Below, one piece after another: positions 32,674-43,152 of a stretch of DNA of 64,000 nt. Source of the DNA: Bacteroidota bacterium (GTDB lineage: Bacteria; Bacteroidota; Bacteroidia; Chitinophagales; Chitinophagaceae); NCBI GenBank assembly GCA_016868895.1, contig VGFK01000005.1:1-64000 (forward strand), in the 5' to 3' direction. Below the pieces are notes generated by a model. The model saw only the letters and a program-made list of their open reading frames with translations. It did no database searches and was not told the origin of the DNA. Positions within the stretch are counted from its first letter, which is position 1. Each line of letters begins with the position of its first letter. Both the position numbers and the translations under genes were made by a program.

Positions 32674-33348
32674 ATGGCTGTCGACACCCTTGCTTATCAC
32701 CGCATCTGTGCTGAATTGACCGCGCGCAACGTTGCACTGGTCGCGGTTTCCAAAACCAAGCCTGTTGATGACATCCGAGCATTGTATGAATTGGGACAGC
32801 GCGATTTTGGTGAAAACTATGTACAGGAACTGGTGCAGAAACAAGCAGAATTACCGGCGGATATTCGTTGGCATTTCATCGGCCATTTGCAATCCAATAA
32901 AATAAAATACATCGCGCCGTTTGTTCATTTGATTCACGGAATTGATTCGCAGAAATTATTGAAGGCTGTCGACAAAGAAGGACGAAAACTAAATCGAAAA
33001 ATTGGTTGTCTTTTGCAGGTGCACATTGCACAGGAAGAAACAAAATTTGGATTGAACCGCGATGAAGTCGACCTACTCACCCATGCGTATTTCAATCAAT
33101 CAGCATACGAAGGGGTAGTGGTGAAAGGCCTCATGGGAATGGCATCGTTTACCGATGACACGGTACAGATTGCCCGTGAAATGAGTACCCTGAAATCTGT
33201 CTTTGATGAAATCCGCTCCAGCTATCCATCACATGCCCACCAGTTTGATACGCTTTCGATGGGAATGAGCGGCGATTATCCAATTGCCATTGAAAAGGGA
33301 AGTACACTGGTGCGTATCGGCAGCCTCCTCTTCGGCACCCGCTCCTAA
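32674..33348 (+). CDS. YggS/PROSC-family pyridoxal phosphate homeostasis protein
   Basis: The 224-residue protein binds PLP on a single alanine-racemase-like barrel. VALVAVSKTKPVDDI carries the PLP lysine (K27), then FGENYVQELVQK, WHFIGHLQSNKIKYI, SMGMSGDYPIAIEKGSTLVR and GSLLFG. Members regulate free PLP and amino-acid levels rather than catalysing a known reaction. The ATG at 32674 gives a normal length. It follows the acyl-CoA dehydrogenase gene closely and ends in a repeat element. Confidence 0.9.
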   Translation: MAVDTLAYHRICAELTARNVALVAVSKTKPVDDIRALYELGQRDFGENYVQELVQKQAELPADIRWHFIGHLQSNKIKYIAPFVHLIHGIDSQKLLKAVDKEGRKLNRKIGCLLQVHIAQEETKFGLNRDEVDLLTHAYFNQSAYEGVVVKGLMGMASFTDDTVQIAREMSTLKSVFDEIRSSYPSHAHQFDTLSMGMSGDYPIAIEKGSTLVRIGSLLFGTRS

Positions 33349-33381
33349 CCCGCCACTCCTACAACATACAACTTACAACCT
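33346..33381. repeat. Mosaic repeat between yggS and the M20 peptidase gene
   Basis: From the TAA stop it reads CCCGCCACTCC (half palindrome), then TACAACATACAACTTACAAC. On the minus strand the AGGTTGTAA end of the repeat supplies the last Arg-Leu codons and the TAA stop of the M20 peptidase. It bridges both convergent stops. Confidence 0.8.
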
Positions 33382-34662
33382 CTTCTTATAATCAAAAACA
33401 ATATTACAAAACGCCTTTACCCCCACATCCAGCATGCTGTCATCGATGTAAAAATCAGGTGTATGGTGGGGTGCTGCTTTTGAAGGATCTGTTCCTTTTG
33501 GCATGCCGCCTAAGTTAAAAAAGAAACTGGGTGCACGTTCACCAAAGAACGAAAAGTCCTCCGCTCCGGTTGTCCACCTGCCCATTGAAACGCGGTCTTT
33601 ACCGGCAGCTTTTTCCAGTGAAGGGACCATGGCTGCCACCAATGCCGGGTCGTTATAGGTGACCAGTGTTTTGGTATCGATGTTGACTTCAACCTGTGCG
33701 CCCCAGGCTTCTGCTACATTCTGAGCCACCTGGCGAATTTTGGCATGCACATCTTTTTGCATTTTACTGTCGAGGGTGCGAATAGTACCCTCCAGCTCTG
33801 CTTCCTCTGGAATGATGTTGGCCCGCACACCGCTGTGGAACTTGCCGACCGTTATGACGACGGGCGCGACGGTCAGGTCTTGTTGTCGACTCACAATGGT
33901 TTGCAGGTTGTTGATGATTTGAGTACCCACCACAATCGGATCGATTCCGGTCCACGGAGTTGAACCGTGCGTTTGCTTGCCTTTGACTTTTATGGTAAAC
34001 CAATCAGACGAAGCCATCATCGATCCGCTGATGTATTTGATTTGCCCAATCTCCAATCCCGATGCGATGTGTAACCCAAATACGGCATCCACTTTTGGAT
34101 TGTCCATTGCTCCTTCTTTGATCATGAGTGGAGCGCCGCCTTCTTCATTGGCAGGTGGACCTTCTTCGGCGGGTTGAAAAAAGAATTTTACAGTCCCGGC
34201 AATATCTTTTTTCATGGATGCAAGAACTTCTGCAGCGCCCATCAAAATGGAAGTATGCGTATCGTGGCCGCAGGCATGCATGACGGAAACCGTGTTGCCT
34301 TGGTAGTCAGCGGTAACCGTTGATTTATAAGGAACATCGACGCGCTCTTTTACAGGGAGTGCATCGATATCGGCTCTTAGGGCAATAACGGGACCGGGTT
34401 TACCTCCTCTTAAAATTCCCACCACAGCCGTTTTGGCCATTTTTTGTACCTCAATGCCCAGTCGCGACAAATGGGCTGCAATGTATTCCTGCGTTTTGAA
34501 TTCACGGTTGCCCAATTCTGGGTTCTGGTGAATGTGCCTTCGCCATTCAATGAGTTTTGCGGACAGGGCGGTCGATTTTGCATCGATGACCGACTCATAC
34601 CCGTTTTGTGCATGAACCAGAGAGGCAGTCGACAACAGCAAAAGCAGGGAAAAGAAGCGCAT
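33373..34662 (-). CDS. M20D-family amidohydrolase/carboxypeptidase, secreted
   Basis: The 429-residue protein has a signal peptide (RFFSLLLLLSTASLVHAQ) and the M20 domain: EWRRHIHQNPELGNREFKTQ, VIALRADIDALPV, MHACGHDTHTSILMGAAEVL, and KFFFQPAEEGPPANEEGGA. The metal ligands (His, Asp, Glu, His) are present. A dimerisation domain (about 200-310) is inserted. It would cleave N-acyl or amide bonds of amino acids, as hippurate hydrolase-like enzymes do; the physiological substrate is unknown. The last two codons and stop derive from a repeat. Confidence 0.88.
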   Translation of the reverse strand: MRFFSLLLLLSTASLVHAQNGYESVIDAKSTALSAKLIEWRRHIHQNPELGNREFKTQEYIAAHLSRLGIEVQKMAKTAVVGILRGGKPGPVIALRADIDALPVKERVDVPYKSTVTADYQGNTVSVMHACGHDTHTSILMGAAEVLASMKKDIAGTVKFFFQPAEEGPPANEEGGAPLMIKEGAMDNPKVDAVFGLHIASGLEIGQIKYISGSMMASSDWFTIKVKGKQTHGSTPWTGIDPIVVGTQIINNLQTIVSRQQDLTVAPVVITVGKFHSGVRANIIPEEAELEGTIRTLDSKMQKDVHAKIRQVAQNVAEAWGAQVEVNIDTKTLVTYNDPALVAAMVPSLEKAAGKDRVSMGRWTTGAEDFSFFGERAPSFFFNLGGMPKGTDPSKAAPHHTPDFYIDDSMLDVGVKAFCNIVFDYKKRL

Positions 34663-34712
34663 ATTGTTGGGTTTAGGGACTCAATTTAAGGAATTTGAGC
34701 GTTCTGTTTTCG

Positions 34713-36371
<1,659 letters not shown>

Positions 36372-36379
36372 TACTGCGG

Positions 36380-37924
36380 TTATTGACGGTGTTCGCCAAA
36401 CACTTTTCTCAGCGCATGCGAGATCTCTCCTAACGTACAGTAATGTTTAACGGCTGATAATACGACTGGCATCAGGTTGGTGCCATCTTTTGCAGCAGTT
36501 ACAATATCTGCAAGACACCGTTCAGCCGCCTGTGCATCGCGTTTCGCTTTGAGTCGGCTGATCTTTTCAGTTTGCGCACGCCGAATCTCATCGGAGATTT
36601 TGAATTGGACAGGAGGCAGGGGGTCGGTCGACTGAAAACGGTTCATGCCGACAATGATCTTTTTTTCTGTTTCAATATCGCGCTGGTACTGATAAGCACT
36701 TTGTGCAATTTGCTCTTGCATGAATCCTTTTTCAATGGCTTTCACGCTTCCGCCCATTGCATCAATCACCTGCATGATCTTTCGGGTTTCTTCTTCCATC
36801 GAGCACGTGAGGGATTCTACATAGTAGGATCCGCCCAGTGGATCGGCTGTATCGGCTGCTCCACTTTCGAACGCAATGATTTGCTGCGTCCGCAAGGCAA
36901 CCTGAGCAGCTTCTTCTGTAGGAAGATTCAAGGCTTCATCGTACCCATTGGTGTGCAGCGATTGTGTTCCGCCCAGCACAGCCGAGAGTGCCTGAATGGT
37001 GACACGCGCAATGTTGTTGAGCGGCTGTTGTTGAGTGAGGGTGCTGCCTCCGGTTTGCGCATGGAACCGAAGCATTGTTGCTTTGGGGTCAGTGGCACCC
37101 AACTCTTCCATGATGCTGCACCATAGCTTACGTGCGGCACGGAATTTGGCGACTTCTGCAAAGAGGTCGTTGTGGGCATTGAAAAAGAAGGAGAGCCGTT
37201 TGCCCAATGTATTGATCTCCATTCCCTTTTCCAATGCAGCTTTCACATACGCTTTGCCATTACTAAGTGTAAAAGCGATTTCCTGTGCTGCAGTGCTCCC
37301 GGCTTCCCGGATATGGTACCCGGAGATGGAAATGGTATTCCATTTCGGCATCTCTTTGCTGCACCACTCGAATATATCGGTAATGATGCGCATGGAAGCC
37401 TGTGGCGGATAGATATAGGTGCCGCGTGCAGCATATTCTTTGAGGATGTCGTTTTGAATGGTTCCGTTGAGTGCAGCAATGGACGCGCCCTTTTTCTTGG
37501 CGACTGCTGCATAAAGGGCCAGTAGAATGAAACCTGTTGCATTGATCGTCATCGATGTTGAAACTTTTTCAAGATCAATACCATCAAAGAGCAGTTCCAT
37601 GTCTTCGATGCTGTCGATGGCAACGCCGACTTTTCCGACTTCCCCCTCAGCCAAAGGGTCGTCGCTGTCGTATCCGATTTGAGTCGGCAAATCAAATGCA
37701 ACACTCAATCCAGTCACCCCATGATCCAGCAAGAAGCGATAGCGCTTGTTGCTTTCTTCCGCAGTAGAAAACCCGGCATATTGACGCATGGTCCAGTGCT
37801 TTCCCCGGTACATGTCCTCCTGTATCCCCCGGGTATACGGTGGAGTACCCGGAGCAGGCTCCGCAGCCGGAAGGTCGTGTGGACCATAGACTTTTTTTAT
37901 TTCAATGCCGGAGTCGTTTTTCAT
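36380..37924 (-). CDS. Methylmalonyl-CoA mutase large-subunit protein without B12 domain
   Basis: The 514-residue protein matches the acyl-CoA mutase barrel: [54 protein letters not shown] and [19 protein letters not shown]. It stops before the cobalamin-binding DxHxxG domain, so a separate small subunit is required, as in two-gene mutases. Such enzymes interconvert methylmalonyl-CoA and succinyl-CoA or related acyl-CoA pairs. No small subunit or MeaB-type chaperone is in the window. A DUF7935-like gene lies 3 bases upstream. Confidence 0.88.
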   Translation of the reverse strand: MKNDSGIEIKKVYGPHDLPAAEPAPGTPPYTRGIQEDMYRGKHWTMRQYAGFSTAEESNKRYRFLLDHGVTGLSVAFDLPTQIGYDSDDPLAEGEVGKVGVAIDSIEDMELLFDGIDLEKVSTSMTINATGFILLALYAAVAKKKGASIAALNGTIQNDILKEYAARGTYIYPPQASMRIITDIFEWCSKEMPKWNTISISGYHIREAGSTAAQEIAFTLSNGKAYVKAALEKGMEINTLGKRLSFFFNAHNDLFAEVAKFRAARKLWCSIMEELGATDPKATMLRFHAQTGGSTLTQQQPLNNIARVTIQALSAVLGGTQSLHTNGYDEALNLPTEEAAQVALRTQQIIAFESGAADTADPLGGSYYVESLTCSMEEETRKIMQVIDAMGGSVKAIEKGFMQEQIAQSAYQYQRDIETEKKIIVGMNRFQSTDPLPPVQFKISDEIRRAQTEKISRLKAKRDAQAAERCLADIVTAAKDGTNLMPVVLSAVKHYCTLGEISHALRKVFGEHRQ

Positions 37925-37927
37925 GCA

Positions 37928-38332
37928 TTAAAGTTGAGCATGGGTCTGTTTGGCTTCTTTTTTGATGGCCTCCAACACCATTGGCTGCAAGGAGGCATTG
38001 GCATCGGCGTGCAAAAATGCTTTCCATGCGTCTTCCCAAGCGGAACCCATAGCCGTTTCCGGGAGGGTTTTATTCAGTTGTTCAATGATGAACAGTTGCT
38101 GGTCCTTGAGGTCGCAGACCGACTGCCAAAGTTCTTCGGAAACGTAGATCTGCTGCGTGATGACGTGCTCAAATTCAGATGAAATGGCTGCAGCGTATAC
38201 GGCAGCCAGCTGTTTGGCCGTCAGCGTACCTGCTGGGAGACGCTCTGAAAGAGCCGGAAACCCCATGCGCTGAACCAGCGTGAGGAGTCGCTCATACGCC
38301 TGCATTTTCAGTTGAGATGGCACGATGGACAT
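37928..38332 (-). CDS. DUF7935-like hypothetical protein
   Basis: From the chosen start the protein (134 residues) begins MSIVPSQLKMQAYERLLTLV and contains SSEFEHVITQQIYVSEELWQ. This LKLQAYERL...EYEHNxxQQIYVS pattern recurs in an uncharacterised Bacteroidota family, which usually has an N-terminal membrane helix absent here. A start at 38383 would add 17 residues, but the TACCTTTG box at 38339-38346 lies just before the ATG at 38332. The gene precedes the mutase subunit by 3 bases and is likely cotranscribed. Function is unknown. Confidence 0.6.
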   Translation of the reverse strand: MSIVPSQLKMQAYERLLTLVQRMGFPALSERLPAGTLTAKQLAAVYAAAISSEFEHVITQQIYVSEELWQSVCDLKDQQLFIIEQLNKTLPETAMGSAWEDAWKAFLHADANASLQPMVLEAIKKEAKQTHAQL

Positions 38333-38338
38333 GTTCTT

Positions 38339-38346
38339 CAAAGGTA
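38339..38346 (-). promoter_or_regulatory. -7 box for DUF7935-like and mutase genes
   Basis: On the minus strand TACCTTTG fits TAnnTTTG, 6 bases before the ATG at 38332. It faces the IscA-type promoter at 38384-38391 in the same short divergent region. Confidence 0.5.
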
Positions 38347-38383
38347 CAACGGGACTCTTGAACTTGATTTTCCCATTTGTCAT

Positions 38384-38391
38384 TAATTTTG
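38384..38391 (+). promoter_or_regulatory. -7 box for the IscA-type gene
   Basis: TAATTTTG fits TAnnTTTG and ends 4 bases before the ATG at 38396, suggesting a leaderless or very short-leader transcript. Confidence 0.5.
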
Positions 38392-38395
38392 CAGC

Positions 38396-38737
38396 ATGGA
38401 AACTACAACGGCAGCGCCTATTCGTATAACGGAAACAGCCCTGGAAGAGTTAAAGCGGTTCATCACGGAACATGCCGTGGAAGGCAAAATGCTGCGCATT
38501 GGAGTCAAAGGAGGCGGGTGCTCGGGACTCAGTTATATCCTGGAAATGGATGAGCAGAAAGAACGCGATGAAGTCCATAGCCTCGAAGGCATTTCTTGTC
38601 TCATCGATCCAGCCCATGCGTTGTATCTGTTCGGAATGGAAATCGATTGGAAGAAAGGATTGGACGCACGAGGTTTTGTGTTCAACAATCCCAACGCGTC
38701 CTCCACTTGCGGATGCGGCAGTTCATTTGCGGTATAA
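38396..38737 (+). CDS. IscA/ErpA-type iron-sulfur assembly protein
   Basis: The 113-residue A-type scaffold has the three conserved cysteines: C42 (VKGGGCSGLSYILEM) and C105/C107 (SSTCGCGSSFAV). These bind an iron-sulfur cluster or iron for transfer to apoproteins. The core RITETALEELKRFI and GLDARGFVFNNPNA matches the family. It is a single gene with its own promoter and a strong terminator directly after the stop. Confidence 0.92.
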   Translation: METTTAAPIRITETALEELKRFITEHAVEGKMLRIGVKGGGCSGLSYILEMDEQKERDEVHSLEGISCLIDPAHALYLFGMEIDWKKGLDARGFVFNNPNASSTCGCGSSFAV

Positions 38738-38766
38738 AAAAAACGCAGGCGATTGGCCTGCGTTTT
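38738..38766. terminator. Bidirectional rho-independent terminator
   Basis: A perfect 11-bp stem (AAAACGCAGGC 38740-38750, GCCTGCGTTTT 38756-38766) with loop GATTG follows the IscA-type stop. A-runs upstream and T-runs downstream let it work in both directions, ending the IscA-type and secDF transcripts. Confidence 0.85.
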
Positions 38767-38785
38767 GGGAGCTATTCATCAGAGC

Positions 38786-41700
38786 CTACTTTTTCTTTTT
38801 CTCCGTATCGGCGGCACCCAGGGGTTTGTCCTTGGCCACATCCACGAGCACCGGTGATGCCACAAAGATGGTAGAGTAAGAACCCGAGATCACACCCACC
38901 AACATGGCAAAGGCAAATCCCCGGGTTACCTCACCACCAAAGATGAAGAGGATCAAGAGCGTTAGGAATACCGTGACAGAAGTCATGATGGTACGGCTAA
39001 GGGTATCGTTGATGGCGCGATTGATGATTTCATTTTTAGATGCGCCTTTGAGTTTTGTACTGTACTCACGGATACGATCGAATACAATTACTGTATCGTT
39101 CATTGAGAAACCGATTACCGTCAGAATCGCTGCGATGAAGTGTTGATCGATTTCAAGCGGGAAGGGAACCACGCCTCTGAGGAATGAGAATACCGCGAGC
39201 GTAACAAACACGTCGTGCAGTGTTGCGATGATTGTACCGATAGAATACCTCCAGTCGCGGAACCTCAGGAAGATATACAGGAAGATCGCGATCACTCCGA
39301 GGACAGTCGCCTGCACCGCACCTTTTTTCAGGTCATCTGAAATGGAAGGCTGAACGGTTTGTGAACTTTGTTTATAATCTTTCTTGAAATCAGCAAACGT
39401 CAATCCATCAGGAAGCACATCTTTGAGTCCTGCGAAGAGGGCAGCTTCAACGGTAGAGTCCGTAGACTTACTCGCGTTGTCAATCAAATAAGATGTAGTG
39501 ATGTTCAGCGTTTTCTCATCGCCCACTGTTTTGATGATGGGAGACTCGCCTTCAAATGCTTTGGTGAGCGATGCGCGTATAGCGTTGTTTTCGACCGCCT
39601 TTTCAAATGCAATGGTATAGCTTCTTCCTCCTTTGTATTCAACACCCTCATCAAAACCATTGAAATAAGAACCTACACCCAGAATCAATACGATTGCTGA
39701 AGTGAAGTAGGCTACTTTTCTGAATTCAATGAATTTGAAGTTGGCATTCTTGAGGAAGCCTTTGCTGAATCCGGTGAAGTATTTGAATTCTTTTTTCTTA
39801 TTGGTCCAGAAATCAGTGATCAAACGGGAGATCAGGATTCCGCAGAACAAGGAAAGCAGAATGCCCAAAATTTGAGTCGTTGCAAAACCTAGGATAGGTC
39901 CCAATCCAAAATAGAAGAGGATGATGGCTGTGATCAAGGTGGTGATGTGTGCGTCCAATACGGGCGCCATGGAAATGCTGTATCCTTGCGCAACTGCCTG
40001 CTGATAGCTTCTTCCAAAATTCAATTCATCCTTGATGCGTTCGAAGATCACTACGTTGGTGTCTACTGCCATACCGATGGTCAGTACCAGACCGGCAATA
40101 CCCGGAGCAGTCAGCGTAGCACCCAATGCACTGAGTACTCCTACTGTAAACAGGAGATTCAGGATCAGGGAAATATTGGCTACCCATCCGCCTGTGTTAT
40201 AGTAGGCGAGCATGAGCGCGAAAATCACCAGGAATGATATAGCGAACGAAAGGGTACCACCATCGATGGCTTCGGCACCGAGTGTGGGACCAACAACTTG
40301 TTCTTGCACGATGAGTGCGGGGGCGGGAAGTTTACCGGATTGAAGAATATTGGCCAGATCCTGCGCTTCTTCAATTGTGAAGTTTCCGCTGATTTCTGAA
40401 TTGCCCGTTGTGATCGGATTGATGACCGTTGGTGCCGAGTACACCAAGTTATCCAGTACAATCGCAATTGGTTTGCCCACGTTGTTGGTGGTCATTTCAC
40501 CCCAGGTGCGCTCGCCTTGCTTGGTCATCAGCATTTTGATGGCAGGTCTGCCACGGTCATCGTAGTCCTGAGAAGCTTGCTGTACGCCATCGCCTTCTAG
40601 TTTTGCTTTGTCCTGTCCCTCGATGGTTTTCAGTGCATACACCGCAACCACATCGCCCTTCACTCCTTGTTCGTTTGTCTCAGGAATCCCAAAAACAAAT
40701 CGCACGTTGCCGGGGAATTGTCCGCGTACGCTTTCAATCGCCAGGTATTCGCTCATGAGCGCCGTATCGCGGGTAGAAATGTAACCCAGGTTGGGGGCAA
40801 AATTCATTCTGCCTTGCGCATCCTGTTGAGGAGGCACGGGCTGGAAGATGGTGAAAAAAGAACGAGCAGGTGCTTTCGCGGCATCTTTTTTAACCGGTGC
40901 AGTTTTCACCAGCTCAGATATAGTTGCTGTTTTGGTTGTGTCGGTGTTGGCTTTGGTTTCGGCGGCTGCAGCGGGTTGTGTGCTGTCGCCAGCAGTTCCT
41001 TCATAGTACGCCTGCAAAGCTTTTTCTGCATCAGAGAAAGGTTTGTCCAATTCTCCAATGTTGTACAGTTCCCAGAACTGCAAGTTGGCAGTGGCCTGCA
41101 AGTACTTCCGTACACGCTCGGGATCATCTTTTACACCGGGCAATTCCACTGTGATGATGCCCTTGGCTTTATCCAACTGAATATTGGGCTGAGCCACACC
41201 GAACTGGTCGATACGCTTTTGCAGGACATTGAAGGTATTGCTGATGGCTCCTTCTGCAGAAGTTTGCAGCTTAGCGATCACATCGTTATCGGTGTCTTCG
41301 ATCTTGATCCCTCTGCCTCCGCTTCCTGCAAAGAGGGGAGCGAGGCGACCAGCAGGATTCTGGCGCTTGTAGGCTTCAGCAAAGAGGGAGATGAAGTCTT
41401 CGTCGCTGGTCTGACGCAGCTGCAGTGCTTCTTTGATGGCACTGTTGAGCGATGGGTCGCGGGGATTGACCGCCAATGATTTGAGCAGTCCCTCCAATTC
41501 CACTTCAAGGGTTACACTCATACCGCCTTGCAGGTCCAATCCCAGGTTCAGTTCCTGCTCTTTGGCCTTCTGGTAGCTGATGGCACCGGTGATGCCATAG
41601 GTCACCGTGGTCTCACGGGTACTGTCCAACAAGCGCTTGTACCGCTTGTTGAATTCCAGTTCGGAAGTCTCGGTATCTGCCTTAGGAAAGTTTACTTTGA

Positions 41701-41827
41701 CGAAAGCGCCCGCCTTTGTTTCCTGCTTTTCTTCGTGGTTACGAACCACCCAGGTAAAATGAAGCTGATATAGGGAGATCAGGATGAGGGCTACCGCAAA
41801 AAAACGAACCAAGCCTTTCAGTTGCAT
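38786..41827 (-). CDS. secDF: Protein translocase subunit SecDF (fused)
   Basis: The 1013-residue fusion has SecD first: an N-terminal helix, then NLGLDLQGGMSVTLEVELEG and a large periplasmic region (about 100-500) with a low-complexity Ala/Thr insert (QPAAAAETKANTDTTK). SecD helices follow, with VDTNVVIFERIKDEL. SecF comes next (from about residue 680), with GFSMNDTVIVFDRIREYS. SecDF uses proton flow to pull proteins through SecYEG. I use the ATG at 41827; the longer frame adds 26 residues lacking family similarity. The C-terminus is lysine-rich. It has its own promoter and shares the terminator at 38738-38766. Confidence 0.95.
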   Translation of the reverse strand: MQLKGLVRFFAVALILISLYQLHFTWVVRNHEEKQETKAGAFVKVNFPKADTETSELEFNKRYKRLLDSTRETTVTYGITGAISYQKAKEQELNLGLDLQGGMSVTLEVELEGLLKSLAVNPRDPSLNSAIKEALQLRQTSDEDFISLFAEAYKRQNPAGRLAPLFAGSGGRGIKIEDTDNDVIAKLQTSAEGAISNTFNVLQKRIDQFGVAQPNIQLDKAKGIITVELPGVKDDPERVRKYLQATANLQFWELYNIGELDKPFSDAEKALQAYYEGTAGDSTQPAAAAETKANTDTTKTATISELVKTAPVKKDAAKAPARSFFTIFQPVPPQQDAQGRMNFAPNLGYISTRDTALMSEYLAIESVRGQFPGNVRFVFGIPETNEQGVKGDVVAVYALKTIEGQDKAKLEGDGVQQASQDYDDRGRPAIKMLMTKQGERTWGEMTTNNVGKPIAIVLDNLVYSAPTVINPITTGNSEISGNFTIEEAQDLANILQSGKLPAPALIVQEQVVGPTLGAEAIDGGTLSFAISFLVIFALMLAYYNTGGWVANISLILNLLFTVGVLSALGATLTAPGIAGLVLTIGMAVDTNVVIFERIKDELNFGRSYQQAVAQGYSISMAPVLDAHITTLITAIILFYFGLGPILGFATTQILGILLSLFCGILISRLITDFWTNKKKEFKYFTGFSKGFLKNANFKFIEFRKVAYFTSAIVLILGVGSYFNGFDEGVEYKGGRSYTIAFEKAVENNAIRASLTKAFEGESPIIKTVGDEKTLNITTSYLIDNASKSTDSTVEAALFAGLKDVLPDGLTFADFKKDYKQSSQTVQPSISDDLKKGAVQATVLGVIAIFLYIFLRFRDWRYSIGTIIATLHDVFVTLAVFSFLRGVVPFPLEIDQHFIAAILTVIGFSMNDTVIVFDRIREYSTKLKGASKNEIINRAINDTLSRTIMTSVTVFLTLLILFIFGGEVTRGFAFAMLVGVISGSYSTIFVASPVLVDVAKDKPLGAADTEKKKK

Positions 41828-41880
41828 ATCGATCTGTTTTCGCTTAAAATATGAAGGGTCCCCGACCGGGTCAGGGCGGG

Positions 41881-41888
41881 CAAAGATA
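41881..41888 (-). promoter_or_regulatory. -7 box for secDF
   Basis: On the minus strand TATCTTTG fits TAnnTTTG, 53 bases before the secDF ATG. A TTTG occurs upstream but closer (14 bases) than the usual spacing. Confidence 0.5.
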
Positions 41889-41933
41889 GGGGATTTTAGG
41901 GTCAAATCATATTGGAATTGACCTCGGTTTTTT

Positions 41934-41941
41934 TACCTTTG
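41934..41941 (+). promoter_or_regulatory. -7 box for the aminotransferase gene
   Basis: TACCTTTG fits TAnnTTTG, 18 bases before the ATG at 41960, in the divergent region shared with secDF. Confidence 0.55.
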
Positions 41942-41959
41942 CGGCAAATAAAAACAGCC

Positions 41960-43150
41960 ATGAAACTATCGTCGCGCCTCGATCTCTTTGCTGAACCGGA
42001 AACGCTGAAAATGGCCAAGCTGGGCCGTGAGTTAAGGGCCAAGGGAATTGATGTGATCGATCTTTCGCTGGGAGAGCCGGATTTTGATACGCCCACGCAC
42101 ATCAAGGATGCCCTGAAAAAGGCCGTTGACGATAACTACAGCCATTATACCCCTGTAGCGGGATACCCCGATTTGAGGGAAGCCGCATGTTCTAAGTTGA
42201 AACGCGACAACAACCTCGAGTATAAACCTGAAAACATTCTGGTGTCCACGGGTGCCAAACAAAGTTTGGCCAATGTGGTCATGGCCATTGTCGACAAAGG
42301 CGATGAGGTAATCATTCCCACCCCTTACTGGGTGACCTATTCTGAAATTGTGAAGCTGGCTGAAGGCAAGGTTACCCTGGTGCGCACCTCCATTGAAAAT
42401 AAGTATAAGATCACGGCTGCAGAATTGGAACAGGTGATCAATGCAAACACGCGACTCTTCATGTTTTCTTCTCCGTGTAATCCAAGCGGTGCAGTCTATT
42501 CGAAAGAAGAATTGTCGGCCCTTGCTGAAGTCTTTAGAAAACATCCACAGGTCTACATCCTCTCTGATGAAATTTACGAGTACATCAATTTTGTGGGCAA
42601 GCACGAGAGCATCGCTCAGTTTGAGGACCTCAAAGATCGCATCATCATCATCAACGGATTGAGCAAGGGGTATGCCATGACCGGTTATCGGTTGGGATAC
42701 ATTGCTGCGCATCCCGATGTGGTCAAGGCGTGTGAAAAATTACAGGGACAATACACCAGCGGCACCAACGCTGTAACGCAACGCGGAGCCATCGTGGCGC
42801 TGACGGGCGATATGGCACCCAGTGTAGAAATGAACAAAGAATTTGGGCGCAGACGCGAGCGCATGCTGCAGTTAATCAAGGCCATACCGGGAATCCACAT
42901 TGCTGAACCGGATGGAGCATTCTATGTGTTTCCGGTTGTTACAGCCTATTTTGGAAAAAAGAATGGCGAGGAAAAAATCAAAGATGCCGATGATCTTTGC
43001 ATGTATTTGCTGAACACTGCGCATGTGTCCACCGTTACGGGTCGTGCTTTCGGAGAACCTACCTGCATCCGCATTTCATTTGCCAACAGCATGGAAAAGA
43101 TTGAAGCGGCCATGGACCGCATCAGCAAAGCACTCGCTGCACTTCAGTAA
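41960..43150 (+). CDS. Class I pyridoxal-phosphate aminotransferase (aspartate aminotransferase-like)
   Basis: The 396-residue protein is a fold-type I aminotransferase: DLSLGEPDFDTPTHIKDAL, FSSPCNPSGAVYSKEEL (N174), LSDEIYEYINF (D203, Y206), and the PLP lysine K236 in NGLSKGYAMTGYRLGY. An arginine in TCIRISFANSME binds the substrate carboxylate. It resembles the Thermus-type subgroup Ib aspartate (or aspartate/prephenate) aminotransferases. The ATG at 41960 is preferred to the upstream frame start, which would precede the promoter box. Confidence 0.92.
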   Translation: MKLSSRLDLFAEPETLKMAKLGRELRAKGIDVIDLSLGEPDFDTPTHIKDALKKAVDDNYSHYTPVAGYPDLREAACSKLKRDNNLEYKPENILVSTGAKQSLANVVMAIVDKGDEVIIPTPYWVTYSEIVKLAEGKVTLVRTSIENKYKITAAELEQVINANTRLFMFSSPCNPSGAVYSKEELSALAEVFRKHPQVYILSDEIYEYINFVGKHESIAQFEDLKDRIIIINGLSKGYAMTGYRLGYIAAHPDVVKACEKLQGQYTSGTNAVTQRGAIVALTGDMAPSVEMNKEFGRRRERMLQLIKAIPGIHIAEPDGAFYVFPVVTAYFGKKNGEEKIKDADDLCMYLLNTAHVSTVTGRAFGEPTCIRISFANSMEKIEAAMDRISKALAALQ

Positions 43151-43152
43151 GC

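Noticed and set aside
40667-41479. A 270-residue plus-strand open frame opposite secDF
   Set aside because: It is rich in Cys, Arg and Phe with no recognisable domain and lies wholly antisense to a well-supported gene.
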